From Sulfurospirillum halorespirans DSM 13726 (GTDB lineage: Bacteria > Campylobacterota > Campylobacteria > Campylobacterales > Sulfurospirillaceae), in assembly GCF_001723605.1 (NCBI RefSeq), contig NZ_CP017111.1, positions 2,790,001 to 2,854,000 of the forward strand: a DNA stretch of 64,000 nt. The letters are read 5' to 3'. The translations under genes were made by a program, and so were the position numbers. A model generated the notes under the pieces. That model saw only the letters and a program-made list of their open reading frames with translations, was not told the origin of the DNA and ran no database searches. This document shows positions 1-8,296 of the stretch, in pieces (positions within the stretch are counted from its first letter, which is position 1; each line of letters begins with the position of its first letter).

Positions 1-1320
1 ATGGAACATGCGGGTCTTGCGCTCGCACGTGCTGTCAAAAAAAAGCTTACATGTAAAAAAAGTGCGCTCTTTGTCTGTGGCATGGGAAACAACGGTGCGG
101 ACGGCATTGTCGCGGCACGGTTGCTTTATGGCGCGTACACTGTGAGCATTTATCTCCCTTTTGAGCTCAAATCTGAGCTTGCAAAACTGCAACTCAAACG
201 CGCTAAAAAAGTAGGTGTTTCCGTGCTCAATGAGCTCATCGATGCCGATATCTACGTCGATGCACTCTTTGGCGTAGGGCTCAATCGTCCTTTGGATGAG
301 CTTACATGTAAACTGCTCAAAACACTCAATGCAAAGCAAGGCTACAAAATAGCCTGCGACATTCCCAGTGGAATTCTGAACGATTTAACACTCAGTTCTG
401 TCATTTTTCAAGCCAATGAAACGGTGACGATGGGCGCTTTGAAACTGGGTCTGTTAAATGACACGGTTAAAGACGCCATAGGCGATATCAAAGTCGCCAA
501 TCTTGGCATCGCTCGAAGTCAGTACGAAACACCAAGCTCCAATTTTTTGCTTCGAAAAAGCGACCTAAAACTGCCGATTCGTATCAAGAAAAACACCAAT
601 AAAGGCACTTTTGGACACGTCGCGATTGTGCAAGGTTCCAAAGAGGGCGCGGCACGATTAGCAGGCATGGGCGCATTTCATTTTGGCGCTGGCCTGGTGA
701 CACTCATTGGTGAGAAACCTAAAAAATTGCCTATTTATCTGATGCACAGCGAAACACTGCCAAAAAATGCCAATGTCATCGTCGCAGGTATGGGACTTGA
801 AATGCCTTTTGATGAACCAGCGCTTAAAACACTTTTGCTCGCCAATAATTTACCACTGGTTATCGACGCATCCTTGTCGCATCATCCGCTTATCACGGAG
901 ATCATCGCATCCCAAAAACCTGTCGTTTTAACCCCCCATCCCAAAGAATTTAGCGCGATTTTAGAGCTTACATGTAAAGAAAAAATCAGCGTGGAAATGA
1001 TTCAGCAAAACCGCTTTAAACACGCCAAACACTTTAGCCTCGCCTTTCCTCATGTCGTACTCGTTCTCAAAGGTGCGAACACCATCATCGCACACAATGG
1101 TGAGCTTTTCATCAACACCTATGGCACGCCTTCCCTTGCCAAAGGGGGCAGTGGCGATGTCATGTCTGGCATGATAGGCGCACTCCTCGCCCAAGGCTAC
1201 ACCCCAAAAGATGCGGCAATCAGTGCCTCTTTGGCGCATGCCCTCGTATCACGCACGTTTACATGTAACAATTTTGCGCTCACCCCGATGGATATTTGTA
1301 AAGGTCTTAAATGGTTATAA
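1..1320 (+). CDS. nnrD: Bifunctional NAD(P)HX epimerase/dehydratase, 5' end cut by the window
   Basis: Repairs hydrated NAD(P)H. The N-terminal YjeF-type domain epimerises R/S-NAD(P)HX and the C-terminal ribokinase-like domain dehydrates S-NAD(P)HX using ADP. The epimerase part shows GMGNNGADG near residue 27 and DALFGVGL near 84. The dehydratase part has KGTFGHVAIVQGS near 201, LTPHPKEF near 310 and GGSGDVMSGMIGALLAQG near 382. The usual family length is about 460-500 residues and the first visible residues already match the middle of the NnrE fold, so the true start is probably upstream. The stop overlaps purN by 10 bases. The gene carries four exact TTACATGTAA palindromes, encoding L/F-T-C-K/N. 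Confidence 0.9.
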   Translation: MEHAGLALARAVKKKLTCKKSALFVCGMGNNGADGIVAARLLYGAYTVSIYLPFELKSELAKLQLKRAKKVGVSVLNELIDADIYVDALFGVGLNRPLDELTCKLLKTLNAKQGYKIACDIPSGILNDLTLSSVIFQANETVTMGALKLGLLNDTVKDAIGDIKVANLGIARSQYETPSSNFLLRKSDLKLPIRIKKNTNKGTFGHVAIVQGSKEGAARLAGMGAFHFGAGLVTLIGEKPKKLPIYLMHSETLPKNANVIVAGMGLEMPFDEPALKTLLLANNLPLVIDASLSHHPLITEIIASQKPVVLTPHPKEFSAILELTCKEKISVEMIQQNRFKHAKHFSLAFPHVVLVLKGANTIIAHNGELFINTYGTPSLAKGGSGDVMSGMIGALLAQGYTPKDAAISASLAHALVSRTFTCNNFALTPMDICKGLKWL

Positions 1321-1889
1321 AGAAAATTGCTATTTTATTCAGTGGAGAAGGGAGTAATTTGGAAAAATTGCTTGCGGCTCTTCACAACCAAGTATTTGAA
1401 CACTGTCAAATCGAAGTTGCAACCACCATTTGCAATCGCCCCAATGCGGCAGGAATCGAAAAGTCACGCAGTTACGGCATAGAACCTCTCATCATCGATC
1501 ACACGCTTTATGGTAGCCGTGAAGCCTTTGATGAAGCCCTTGTCGAGGCTATCCACCGCAGTGGTGCCGAGCTTACTGTGCTCGCTGGCTTTATGCGTTT
1601 TCTCACTCCGTATTTCACACAACAGGTTAAAGCGATCAATTTACATCCCTCACTCCTTCCGCTTTTTAAGGGAGGCAATGCTATAAAAGAGAGCTTTGAT
1701 TCCCCCATGAAAATCGCTGGCATCAGCGTTCACTACGTCAGCGAAGAGCTCGATGGCGGTGAAATCATCGCTCAACGCTGTTTTGAGAAAAGTGAAGGCA
1801 TGAATTTAGAAGATTTTGAAGCCAAAATCCACACACTCGAGCATGAACTCCTTCCCGAAACCGTTAAAAATTTACTCAATAGGAACTAA
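1311..1889 (+). CDS. purN: Phosphoribosylglycinamide formyltransferase 1 (GART)
   Basis: Transfers a formyl group from 10-formyl-tetrahydrofolate to GAR, the third step of purine synthesis, in the cytoplasm. At 192 residues it has the normal family length. It begins with [15 protein letters not shown] (phosphate-binding loop), followed by the folate-site signature [15 protein letters not shown] near residue 105 and [16 protein letters not shown] near 135, which contain the catalytic Asn-His-Asp set. The ATG overlaps the end of the upstream gene by 10 bases and thiG starts one base after its stop, so the three genes probably form one transcript. Confidence 0.93.
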   Translation: MVIKKIAILFSGEGSNLEKLLAALHNQVFEHCQIEVATTICNRPNAAGIEKSRSYGIEPLIIDHTLYGSREAFDEALVEAIHRSGAELTVLAGFMRFLTPYFTQQVKAINLHPSLLPLFKGGNAIKESFDSPMKIAGISVHYVSEELDGGEIIAQRCFEKSEGMNLEDFEAKIHTLEHELLPETVKNLLNRN

Positions 1890-1890
1890 A

Positions 1891-2682
1891 ATGAACGACA
1901 TTCTTAAAGTTGGAAATATAGAATTTGCAAGCCGTTTGATCGTTGGAAGTGGTAAATACCCTGACTTTCAAACAACCAAAGATGCAACACTTGCGAGTGG
2001 CGCAAAACTCATCACCGTAGCGGTACGTCGCGTCAACATCACCAACCCTAACGAAGAAAATCTCATGGATTACTTCAAAGGAACCGACATCAAACTGCTT
2101 CCAAACTCAGCAGGCTGTACAACCGCCGAAGATGCTATTACACTTTTCAGAATGGTTCGAGAAGCGACAGGACTTGATCTCATTAAACTCGAAGTGATTG
2201 GCGATACGGCTAAAACACTCTACCCCGATGTTATGGAAACACTTAAAGCGTGTGAAGTTTTAGCCAAGGATGGCTTTACCATCATGACCTACACCAATGA
2301 TGACCCGATTATGGCAAAACGCCTGGAAAATGCTGGAAGTGCCGCTGTTATGCCTTTAGCTTCGCCTATCGGCAGTGGGCTAGGCATTCAAAATCGCTAT
2401 AACGTTCTGTTCATCAAAGAAGCGGTGAATATTCCTGTTATCGTTGATGCAGGTATTGGCTGTGCCAGTGACGCGGCTATTGCGATGGAAATTGGCGCCG
2501 ATGGTGTACTAACCAACACGGCTATTGCACAAGCAAGAAACCCTATTTTAATGGCTGAAGCGATGAAATACGCTGTACTTGCAGGACGGGCAAGCTTCCT
2601 TGCAGGACGCATCGCGAAGAAGCCTTTTGCAACGGCCAGCTCACCGACAGAGGGATTGATCGAGTTTTCCCACAAAGCCTAA
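1891..2682 (+). CDS. thiG: Thiazole synthase
   Basis: Builds the thiazole phosphate ring of thiamine from deoxyxylulose phosphate, dehydroglycine and ThiS thiocarboxylate. The 263-residue protein starts MNDILKVG and shows [15 protein letters not shown], the AVRRVN motif and LPNSAGC near residue 70. LIKLEVIGD near 107 holds the Schiff-base lysine, and [15 protein letters not shown] and [23 protein letters not shown] contact the phosphate. I chose the ATG at 1891 because AGGAAC lies eight bases upstream. An in-frame start further upstream would lie inside purN. No other thi gene is visible here. Confidence 0.95.
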   Translation: MNDILKVGNIEFASRLIVGSGKYPDFQTTKDATLASGAKLITVAVRRVNITNPNEENLMDYFKGTDIKLLPNSAGCTTAEDAITLFRMVREATGLDLIKLEVIGDTAKTLYPDVMETLKACEVLAKDGFTIMTYTNDDPIMAKRLENAGSAAVMPLASPIGSGLGIQNRYNVLFIKEAVNIPVIVDAGIGCASDAAIAMEIGADGVLTNTAIAQARNPILMAEAMKYAVLAGRASFLAGRIAKKPFATASSPTEGLIEFSHKA

Positions 2683-2692
2683 AAACTTTTCC

Positions 2693-2721
2693 TTGACAAA
2701 AGGCTGGATTTTGGCTAGAAT
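2693..2721 (+). promoter_or_regulatory. Sigma70 promoter of the tRNA cluster
   Basis: A perfect TTGACA (2693-2698) lies 17 bases from TAGAAT (2716-2721), about 40 bases before tRNA-Pro and just after the thiG stop. It is well placed to drive the five-tRNA transcript. Confidence 0.8.
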
Positions 2722-2760
2722 TTCAGCCTTAAAAAGACCATCTTAGGTTTTTTTAAATGT

Positions 2761-2838
2761 CGGGGCGTAGCGCAGTCTGGTCAGCGCACCTGGTTTGGGA
2801 CCAGGGGGTCGAAGGTTCGAATCCTTTCGCCCCGACCA
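2761..2838 (+). tRNA. tRNA-Pro (anticodon TGG)
   Basis: The acceptor CGGGGCG pairs with CGCCCCG, the anticodon loop reads TTTGGGA with TGG, the T-loop is GGTTCGAATCC, and the 3' CCA is encoded. It is first of five tRNAs. Confidence 0.95.
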
Positions 2839-2858
2839 TGTCATAATTTTAAAATGAT

Positions 2859-2936
2859 GGTGGGTGTAGCTCAGTCGGTTAGAGCATCAGGTTGTGGTTC
2901 TGAGGGTCGTGGGTTCGATCCCCATCACTCACCCCA
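2859..2936 (+). tRNA. tRNA-His (anticodon GTG)
   Basis: The acceptor GTGGGTG pairs with CACTCAC. An extra G at 2859 can serve as the histidine-specific G(-1), opposite C73. The anticodon loop is TTGTGGT, the T-loop is GGTTCGATCC and CCA is encoded. Confidence 0.94.
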
Positions 2937-2958
2937 TTGTTTAGAGCGGTTTATTTAT

Positions 2959-3035
2959 GCGCTCGTAGCTCAATTGGATAGAGCAACGGACTTCGGATCC
3001 GTAGGTTGTAGGTTCGACTCCTTTCGAGCGCACCA
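2959..3035 (+). tRNA. tRNA-Arg (anticodon TCG)
   Basis: The acceptor GCGCTCG pairs with CGAGCGC. The anticodon stem ACGGA/TCCGT encloses CTTCGGA, which gives TCG. The T-loop is GGTTCGACTCC and CCA is encoded. Confidence 0.94.
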
Positions 3036-3051
3036 CCTAAACCGAGAAGAT

Positions 3052-3128
<77 letters not shown>

Positions 3129-3176
3129 CCCTTTTAAGACGAAGTCGCAGCTTCGCAAAATTTACTACTGTTGTGT

Positions 3177-3261
3177 GCGGATATGGTGAAATTGGTAGAC
3201 ACGCCAGACTTAGGATCTGGTACCGCAAGGTATGGAAGTTCGAGTCTTCTTATCCGCACCA
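3177..3261 (+). tRNA. tRNA-Leu (anticodon TAG)
   Basis: A class II tRNA of 85 bases. The acceptor GCGGATA pairs with TATCCGC, the anticodon loop CTTAGGA gives TAG, there is a long variable arm (TACCGCAAGGTA), the T-loop is AGTTCGAGTCTT, and CCA is encoded. Confidence 0.94.
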
Positions 3262-3282
3262 TCCCTATTTTAGGGACTTTCA
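3262..3282 (+). terminator. Short hairpin ending the tRNA cluster
   Basis: TCCCTA-TTT-TAGGGA directly follows the last CCA, followed by CTTTC. The stem is only six pairs and the U-run is short, so it is a weak intrinsic terminator candidate. Confidence 0.45.
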
Positions 3283-3359
3283 AACAAACTTCTCAACTTC
3301 ATTTTACTACTGTTAAAAAATCTAGGGTACAGCTTAAGAATTTATTTCGATAAAAAATT

Positions 3360-3393
3360 CTTAATGCAGTCATACTATGATCACTGCATTAAG
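3360..3393 (-). terminator. Intrinsic terminator of the first porin gene
   Basis: A perfect 11-bp inverted repeat, CTTAATGCAGT / ACTGCATTAAG, lies 17 bases past the porin stop. On the minus strand it is followed by AATTTTTTA. Confidence 0.85.
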
Positions 3394-3410
3394 AGAGAAA
3401 TCGTTACGAT

Positions 3411-4652
3411 TTAGAATTTATAATTCGCTTTGAACCAAAAATCGTGTCCATCAGCATCTTTTCCCCAATCTTGATACATGATATCTGTCGATAATCCTTT
3501 AAGGGCACCTACAAAGGTATATGTCGTATAAATATCGGTATAGGCATACTCTTTATCATTTGCATTATCCTCAACTCCGGTGTATCTTGCCCCCAATTTG
3601 AAATTAATGTTTTTAAATAAATAATTTGCATCAACAGAATAGGCATCCGTATCTTTGGTAAAGGTGCCTGGTTTATTTTGCAATCCCTTGGCAAACACCG
3701 TTTGGGTACCACCACCAAGACCGCCACCCATAGAATTACCTTTGATATCACCATCTTTGGTAATAGTAGTATATGCAACGTAGGTATTAAAATCACCGTA
3801 CCCTAAACTGGCTTTTGCACCGTACATTTTGCCGTCTTCTTCATTCAGTTTTTCCGTTGCTTTATACTCATGGTTCAAAGCAAGACCGTATCGATATTCA
3901 CCCAATGTATTGGCATAAGCAGCTTCTAGATAATAAAAGTCACCTACGCCTGTAGCTGTATTATTACCATTAATACCTAACCACTGCGCTGTCAACGTTG
4001 TATTGGAAAGCGATTTATTGATAGCAAGGAGTGTATACGCATAAGAACCAAGAGCAGAATCAAGATTTTGAAAATCCGCAATATTTCCTGCGAAATCTGT
4101 TCTATCTTGATACTTTGTAATAACACCTGCTACGATAGTTGTTTGAGGAAGATCGGTATTGGTAAGCATAGCCCCTTCAAAGGATTGCAAGATAATACGT
4201 GAAGGGCTACCTGCAACTAAAGGAGTGTTAATAAATTGGCGACCCACTTTAACAGATGTCTTATCAAGTGTATACTCTATATAGGCTTCTGATAATACTG
4301 TGCCAGAACCATACATCTCGTTTTTAAAATCATCTTTCGCCGTACCCGCAGTGCCAATAGCACCATCAGCAAAAGGCGAACTGCTTGACTGCATCGTCGC
4401 ACCCAATTTGAAGCCGTAGAATGAATCCGTATTATAATGAAGCATAATGCCTGTTGTGAAAATGTCAGAGTTAACTTTTTCGGTTGCGGCAGTACTTAAA
4501 TTTGGCGAACCTTCTCTGTCAAAATAGTATGCCTTAATCTCTCCATTAATCTTTCCATTTTTAAAAGCATCCGCCAGTGTATCTGCTGCAAATGAGCTAG
4601 TGGTTAAACCAGCAACAACGATCGTTACCAAACTAAGTTTAGCTAATTTCAT
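3411..4652 (-). CDS. OprD-like outer-membrane porin
   Basis: Predicted beta-barrel porin of 413 residues. The Sec signal peptide is MKLAKLSLVTIVVAGLTTSSFA, cleaved before ADTLADAF. The mature part alternates short amphipathic strands (EAYIEYTLDKTSVKVGRQ, SLGYGDFNTYVAYTTI) and ends in the aromatic NYKF expected of barrel proteins. It is paralogous to the broken porin at 40878-42202, sharing DAFKNGK near the N terminus and GALKGLST near the end. The ATG follows AAGGAGATAAT. It lies downstream of the duplicated promoter cassette, so it is probably co-regulated with the reductase operon and may admit its substrate. Confidence 0.85.
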   Translation of the reverse strand: MKLAKLSLVTIVVAGLTTSSFAADTLADAFKNGKINGEIKAYYFDREGSPNLSTAATEKVNSDIFTTGIMLHYNTDSFYGFKLGATMQSSSSPFADGAIGTAGTAKDDFKNEMYGSGTVLSEAYIEYTLDKTSVKVGRQFINTPLVAGSPSRIILQSFEGAMLTNTDLPQTTIVAGVITKYQDRTDFAGNIADFQNLDSALGSYAYTLLAINKSLSNTTLTAQWLGINGNNTATGVGDFYYLEAAYANTLGEYRYGLALNHEYKATEKLNEEDGKMYGAKASLGYGDFNTYVAYTTITKDGDIKGNSMGGGLGGGTQTVFAKGLQNKPGTFTKDTDAYSVDANYLFKNINFKLGARYTGVEDNANDKEYAYTDIYTTYTFVGALKGLSTDIMYQDWGKDADGHDFWFKANYKF

Positions 4653-4794
4653 ATTATCTCCTTAAAAAACCTTTTAGAAGAACAAGGTAAACATATTAAG
4701 ATCCTTATTCATCACCGTTGTTAAAATTACCCGCTTAAGATACAAAATGGAATAGCAACACACTAAATACTGCCAAACTAAAACTATACGCTAC

Positions 4795-4839
4795 TTACAT
4801 CTCAACCGTTTGTAACGAGATTTTTTCAGTCATATCCAT
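4795..4839 (-). pseudogene. 14-codon remnant of the tandem winged-helix gene, now a leader ORF of the porin
   Basis: On the minus strand ATG-GAT-ATG-ACT encodes MDMTEKISLQTVEM and a stop. This matches the first residues of the gene at 13310-13924 (MDMTQKVSLQSLEEAM). The upstream DNA also matches that gene's leader and promoter. The rest of the gene is missing, and the porin starts 142 bases further on. It looks like the stump left by a duplication and deletion. It could still be translated as a small upstream ORF in the porin mRNA. Confidence 0.75.
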
Positions 4840-4922
4840 TTTTGAATCCTTCCTCTGTGAAATCCAAATTCACGCTCTTCCTATCGTTACCCAAGAATCC
4901 CATGACCATAAGATTCTTTTAC

Positions 4923-4953
4923 AAACAGATATAATAATGATTTATTTCTGTTT
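4923..4953. promoter_or_regulatory. Spaced dyad AAACAGA-N17-TCTGTTT, copy A
   Basis: Perfect 7-bp arms at 4923-4929 and 4947-4953. The same arms and the same 17-base gap recur at 14007-14037. It lies about 15-45 bases downstream of the predicted transcription start, so it may be an operator or a leader RNA structure. Confidence 0.55.
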
Positions 4954-4976
4954 AGATTTATCGATTCATCAACATC

Positions 4977-5006
4977 ATTATAAGATTCATTGCCACCTTT
5001 TGTCAA
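4977..5006 (-). promoter_or_regulatory. Sigma70 promoter of the porin (copy A)
   Basis: On the minus strand TTGACA (5006-5001), an 18-base spacer and TATAAT (4982-4977). The spacer starts AAAGGTGGCAATGAA and is almost unchanged in copy B. A transcript from here would have a leader of about 320 bases before the porin ATG. Confidence 0.8.
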
Positions 5007-5338
5007 GACTATTATATATATTTTTATATTCTTCTTTATTTTAATATATATCAGTATATCGCTACTTATTTAATAATAAATAACTTATTTATTAAAATTA
5101 TTCTCAAAAAATATAAATGTATAAAATTAATTAATTATTTTTAATATTTTTATATTTTTTAGTGTTAGAATGAGTGAAATAGTTAATCTTATTCAATAAC
5201 GTGATTTTTGTTGCTCTTTGATGCCTCTATTATGGGCTATGCGAAGTATGTAACATGATTGAAAGTTTGGTATGATTATTCTATCAATCTTATTTTACAT
5301 GTAAGGTTTTAGGTTCACGTTTTATAAGGGAAGTGATT

Positions 5339-5647
5339 ATGCGCAAAAAACGTTCATCTTTTACAACTGAGTTTAAAACACTGGTTGTTCTTGAAGCGCT
5401 TAAAGGGGAACTAACCATTTCACAATTAGCCGCTAAATATGCTATTACATCTAAAAATATTCTCAATTGGAAACAACTTTTTTTAGACAATGCTGCGCTT
5501 GCTTTTGAAGCGACTGACTCAACCAAATCTTCCAAAGCCGAACTTGCCAAGCTCAAAAAAGAGAATGAAAAACTTGCTTCCAAATTATCCTCTTTAGCGT
5601 CTGAAAGGGATTATGCGATTGAAAAACTCAAAGATTTAGATTTATAA
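5339..5647 (+). pseudogene. IS3-family transposase OrfA fragment (copy A)
   Basis: Encodes about 102 residues, starting MRKKRSSFTTEFKT. It contains the helix-turn-helix LTISQLAAKYAITSKNILNWKQLF and a C-terminal coiled coil rich in Lys and Glu (AELAKLKKENEKLASKL), the typical OrfA layout. No OrfB or DDE catalytic domain follows, because the reductase operon's 3' end begins 40 bases on, and no terminal inverted repeats were recognised. About 80 residues are nearly identical to the fragment at 14440; then the two diverge. Confidence 0.75.
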
Positions 5648-5687
5648 CACGCCTTCTTTGCGCTATAAGATTCCCTCAAAAGACAAA

Positions 5688-6758
5688 CTACGTATTGTAA
5701 ATTTTTGCACCCAAGAGCGTACCCATTTTTTCAGTAACACAGGAAAAAGCATCTTCATTTTTTTGTCGTTCATACAAAAGGATTTGTTGCGTTGAGAGAA
5801 TCGTATCAAGATCATTGTGAGCATCAAGCGAAATAGCATTTTTAAAGCAAACATCCACGCATAAATGGCATGCAACGCAGCGTGAACGTTTAGATGTAAT
5901 CCCCAAATTCTCCTCGCTGGTATCTGTTTCAAGAGCTCCCGTTGGGCAGACATTGGCGCAGATAGTGCATCCGATGCACTGCGTCGTATCGATGTTTGGT
6001 GCTAGGAATAAAGCATCATCGCTGCAAGGCAAAGGTGTTTTCCCCGCCAATAATTGTAAGGACTGAACGAACCGTTGATGTTTTTTGGGTATGGGTATTT
6101 TTGTATTATTCTGTCTGATCTTTGCCGTTTCTACCGATGGTTCCACACGTTTTTTACGAAACAGTTTTAAAAAAAATATTCTACGAGAATGATCTTTACA
6201 TGTAAGATTATTATCTGAAATATTCTGTGCGCATTCCAATGCAATTGGGATATGAACAGTGCATAGATCAGCATATTTTTGTGTCATTTCAATCGTTTTG
6301 TGAATGGAAGGCAAAGTATGGTTAAGAGCACATTTTTGGCACTCTCCTGAGATCAATTTAATTTCCGATGCCCCTTTTGCAAGGGAAAGAAGAAGCAAAG
6401 AAGGCTCAAGCCGTGCAAGGCATTTGAGAGAAATTGCGCCTTCACGCTTCTTTTCAGATTCTTTACATGTAAAGATAATTTTCGCATTCAAAACAGCCCT
6501 AGAGATAATTTCTTCTTCGAGTTGTGCATCGCTTGGCGTTAGAGCTTCGATAGCTCCCATAGGACAAGCACTCTCACACGCTCCACATTGCAGGCAAAGC
6601 GCAGCATCGTAAATGGGATGATTCAGCGTGAGCGTTATGGCACCTGTTGGACACGCTTCACTGCAACATTGGCACGTTGAGGCTTTATGCAAATAGCATG
6701 TACACTGCTCTTGCGCAATGCTTACCCCTGTATTTTCTAGTGTATTGTCTCTTATCAT
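5688..6758 (-). CDS. Multi-cluster 4Fe-4S ferredoxin-like protein, last gene of the reductase operon
   Basis: A cytoplasmic-looking iron-sulfur protein of 356 residues with no signal peptide. Two N-terminal clusters (CQCCSEACPTG near 29, CLQCGACESACPMG near 55) and two C-terminal ones (CIGCTICANVCPTG, CVACHLCVDVCFKN) suggest a NapF-like electron carrier. The middle has further cysteines (near 113, 139 and 142) outside the classic ferredoxin pattern. The gap to the upstream NapH-like gene is 11 bases. It may pass electrons to the reductase or help its maturation; that is inference. Two TTACATGTAA copies lie inside it. Confidence 0.75.
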   Translation of the reverse strand: MIRDNTLENTGVSIAQEQCTCYLHKASTCQCCSEACPTGAITLTLNHPIYDAALCLQCGACESACPMGAIEALTPSDAQLEEEIISRAVLNAKIIFTCKESEKKREGAISLKCLARLEPSLLLLSLAKGASEIKLISGECQKCALNHTLPSIHKTIEMTQKYADLCTVHIPIALECAQNISDNNLTCKDHSRRIFFLKLFRKKRVEPSVETAKIRQNNTKIPIPKKHQRFVQSLQLLAGKTPLPCSDDALFLAPNIDTTQCIGCTICANVCPTGALETDTSEENLGITSKRSRCVACHLCVDVCFKNAISLDAHNDLDTILSTQQILLYERQKNEDAFSCVTEKMGTLLGAKIYNT

Positions 6759-6769
6759 TGCATTTTGCC

Positions 6770-7615
6770 TTAGAGGTGCTTATCGTTTTTTTGACTAAAA
6801 AAAGGAAATTTGATGGCACTCATCGGACACACATCCGCACAGTCACGACACTTTGTACACCTCGAAAGGGTTGAAGCCTTGGCTGGTTCATGCAGATCAA
6901 TCGCTTCATTGCAGACACTTTTGCACAGCTTACACTCAATCCCTTTACTGGTTTGCATACACACCTTTTGATCAATTTTAGGTCGCATGAAAATATTTAA
7001 ACGGCTTACCAAAGAGATCAATGCGCCTAAAGGACAAAATTTGCTGCAGGAGTAACGGTAAAATACCAGCTCTAACACCAAAATGACAGGGAAAATTAGA
7101 AGCGACCATGTTGGTTCATTAAACTGTATCAATCGCCAAGCGCCAATCAATACAGCAAAGGTCAACCCCACAGGACAAATCAAACAAAAGACAGGAAACC
7201 CAAAAACAAAACTTGAAGCCAAAGCTCCGCCTAATACAAAATAACTGGAATCTGCCGTCTTTGAAGTTTGTTGAGAGGAAGCGTGAACTTCTTTTTCCGC
7301 ATGGTTTATTTTTGAATTATTTTTAGGAAACCATTTGCGAAACAAAGGAACAGGGCACGCCCAAGCACAAAAAATACGACCAAAAAGGATGGTAATCAGC
7401 ACAAATACTGCCAAGGAAATCAGTACTTGAGGTAAGAATGTTTTGCTGGCTAATTGCGCTTCAAGTGAGCCTAAAGGACAAATGGCGGAGATCGTTTTAT
7501 ATCCAAAAGCAGAAATAGTTCCCGTGCCTGTGTGAAAAGCCAAACCTATGATCACCAACAGGACAAATGCTAAAATCGTCAGGGTACGAAGGGTTGATGC
7601 CTTAATTTTTTTCAT
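6770..7615 (-). CDS. NapH-like membrane quinol dehydrogenase, iron-sulfur type
   Basis: About 281 residues with four or five membrane segments (near 12-32, 66-86, 125-150, 170-190). NapH-type motifs are present: CPLG near 47, FCAWACPVPLFRKW near 83, CPVG and CPLGAL in the membrane part, and two C-terminal 4Fe-4S sites (CKLCKSVC, CTKCRDCADVCP). The family takes electrons from menaquinol and hands them to a NapG-type periplasmic protein. I chose the ATG at 7615 because it overlaps the upstream stop as ATGA. A longer frame runs upstream but enters that gene. Confidence 0.78.
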   Translation of the reverse strand: MKKIKASTLRTLTILAFVLLVIIGLAFHTGTGTISAFGYKTISAICPLGSLEAQLASKTFLPQVLISLAVFVLITILFGRIFCAWACPVPLFRKWFPKNNSKINHAEKEVHASSQQTSKTADSSYFVLGGALASSFVFGFPVFCLICPVGLTFAVLIGAWRLIQFNEPTWSLLIFPVILVLELVFYRYSCSKFCPLGALISLVSRLNIFMRPKIDQKVCMQTSKGIECKLCKSVCNEAIDLHEPAKASTLSRCTKCRDCADVCPMSAIKFPFFSQKNDKHL

Positions 7616-8244
7616 ACGATTGCCTCTTTTACTATGGGTCTCACTTCGATACCACGCAGTGTTCCGCCGATGTACGATCTTAAAACAAGGGATGGGCATA
7701 TTTTTTCACAGACGCCACATCCATTGCATTTGTCGGCATCAATGATAGGTCTTTTTTGATCATCTAGCGAAATCGCTTTATACTCGCATGCTTCAAAGCA
7801 GAGCGTACAGCCGCCATAATTGAGGGCAATGCAGGTGTCGGTGAGGGTTGCTATCCCTATTTTGACCGTTTGTTTATCAAAAGGTTCTAGGGCTTGTGTG
7901 GGACAGACCTCAACACATTGGTTACAAAAATCACAAAACCCGAGATGAAACTTCATCACAGGCGTTCGCGCATTGATAAACCCCTCTTCAATGGGAGTAA
8001 CACCAATGACAGACGTGTGGCACACACTTCTACAGCGATCGCATTTGATACATTTCGCCCTAAACGCATCTTCATTTTGCCCTCCTGGAGGACGAAGCAG
8101 CTTTTGTGTTTTACTCTGTGCTCCAACAAACCCAAGACCAAGCATGACGACAATACCAGCACTTGAAGAGAGAAATTGACGACGCTGAGAGCTTTTTGAA
8201 GCTTTTGTGGTATTTTTTTCCGTATACAATTCATTCTGTTTCAT
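7612..8244 (-). CDS. NapG-like periplasmic 4Fe-4S protein with Tat signal
   Basis: A 210-residue protein with twin-arginine leader QRRQFLSSSAG near residue 20 followed by a hydrophobic stretch, so it is exported folded. Four ferredoxin-like cluster sites follow: CIKCDRCRSVC, CDFCNQCVEVCP, CTLCFEAC and CNGCGVCEKICP. This fits the NapG partner of NapH. Its gene overlaps the NapH-like gene by four bases. Together they would form a quinol-to-reductase electron path alternative to the DmsC-like anchor. Confidence 0.78.
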   Translation of the reverse strand: MKQNELYTEKNTTKASKSSQRRQFLSSSAGIVVMLGLGFVGAQSKTQKLLRPPGGQNEDAFRAKCIKCDRCRSVCHTSVIGVTPIEEGFINARTPVMKFHLGFCDFCNQCVEVCPTQALEPFDKQTVKIGIATLTDTCIALNYGGCTLCFEACEYKAISLDDQKRPIIDADKCNGCGVCEKICPSLVLRSYIGGTLRGIEVRPIVKEAIV

Positions 8245-8296
8245 TATGGTTTTACTCTTTTCTTAGAATACATCACGCTTCATTCTAAAAGATCGA

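Larger units (their letters stand above)
4795..5576. repeat. Direct repeat, copy A (leader + promoter + IS3 transposase start)
   Basis: This block aligns with 13882-14676 in the same orientation. Shared in order are the MDMT start codons, the leader with TTACCCAAGAATCC, a spaced dyad, a sigma70 promoter, an AT-rich stretch, GAAAGTTTGGTA/AAAAGTTTGGTA, one TTACATGTAA, and about 80 transposase codons. The coding part is nearly identical; the AT-rich middle has drifted. The intergenic region 4653-5338 holds nothing else I can support. Confidence 0.8.

Noticed and set aside
5339-5647. Intact OrfA of a functional insertion sequence
   Set aside because: No OrfB, no recognised terminal repeats, and the operon's 3' end follows immediately; the companion copy is truncated as well.
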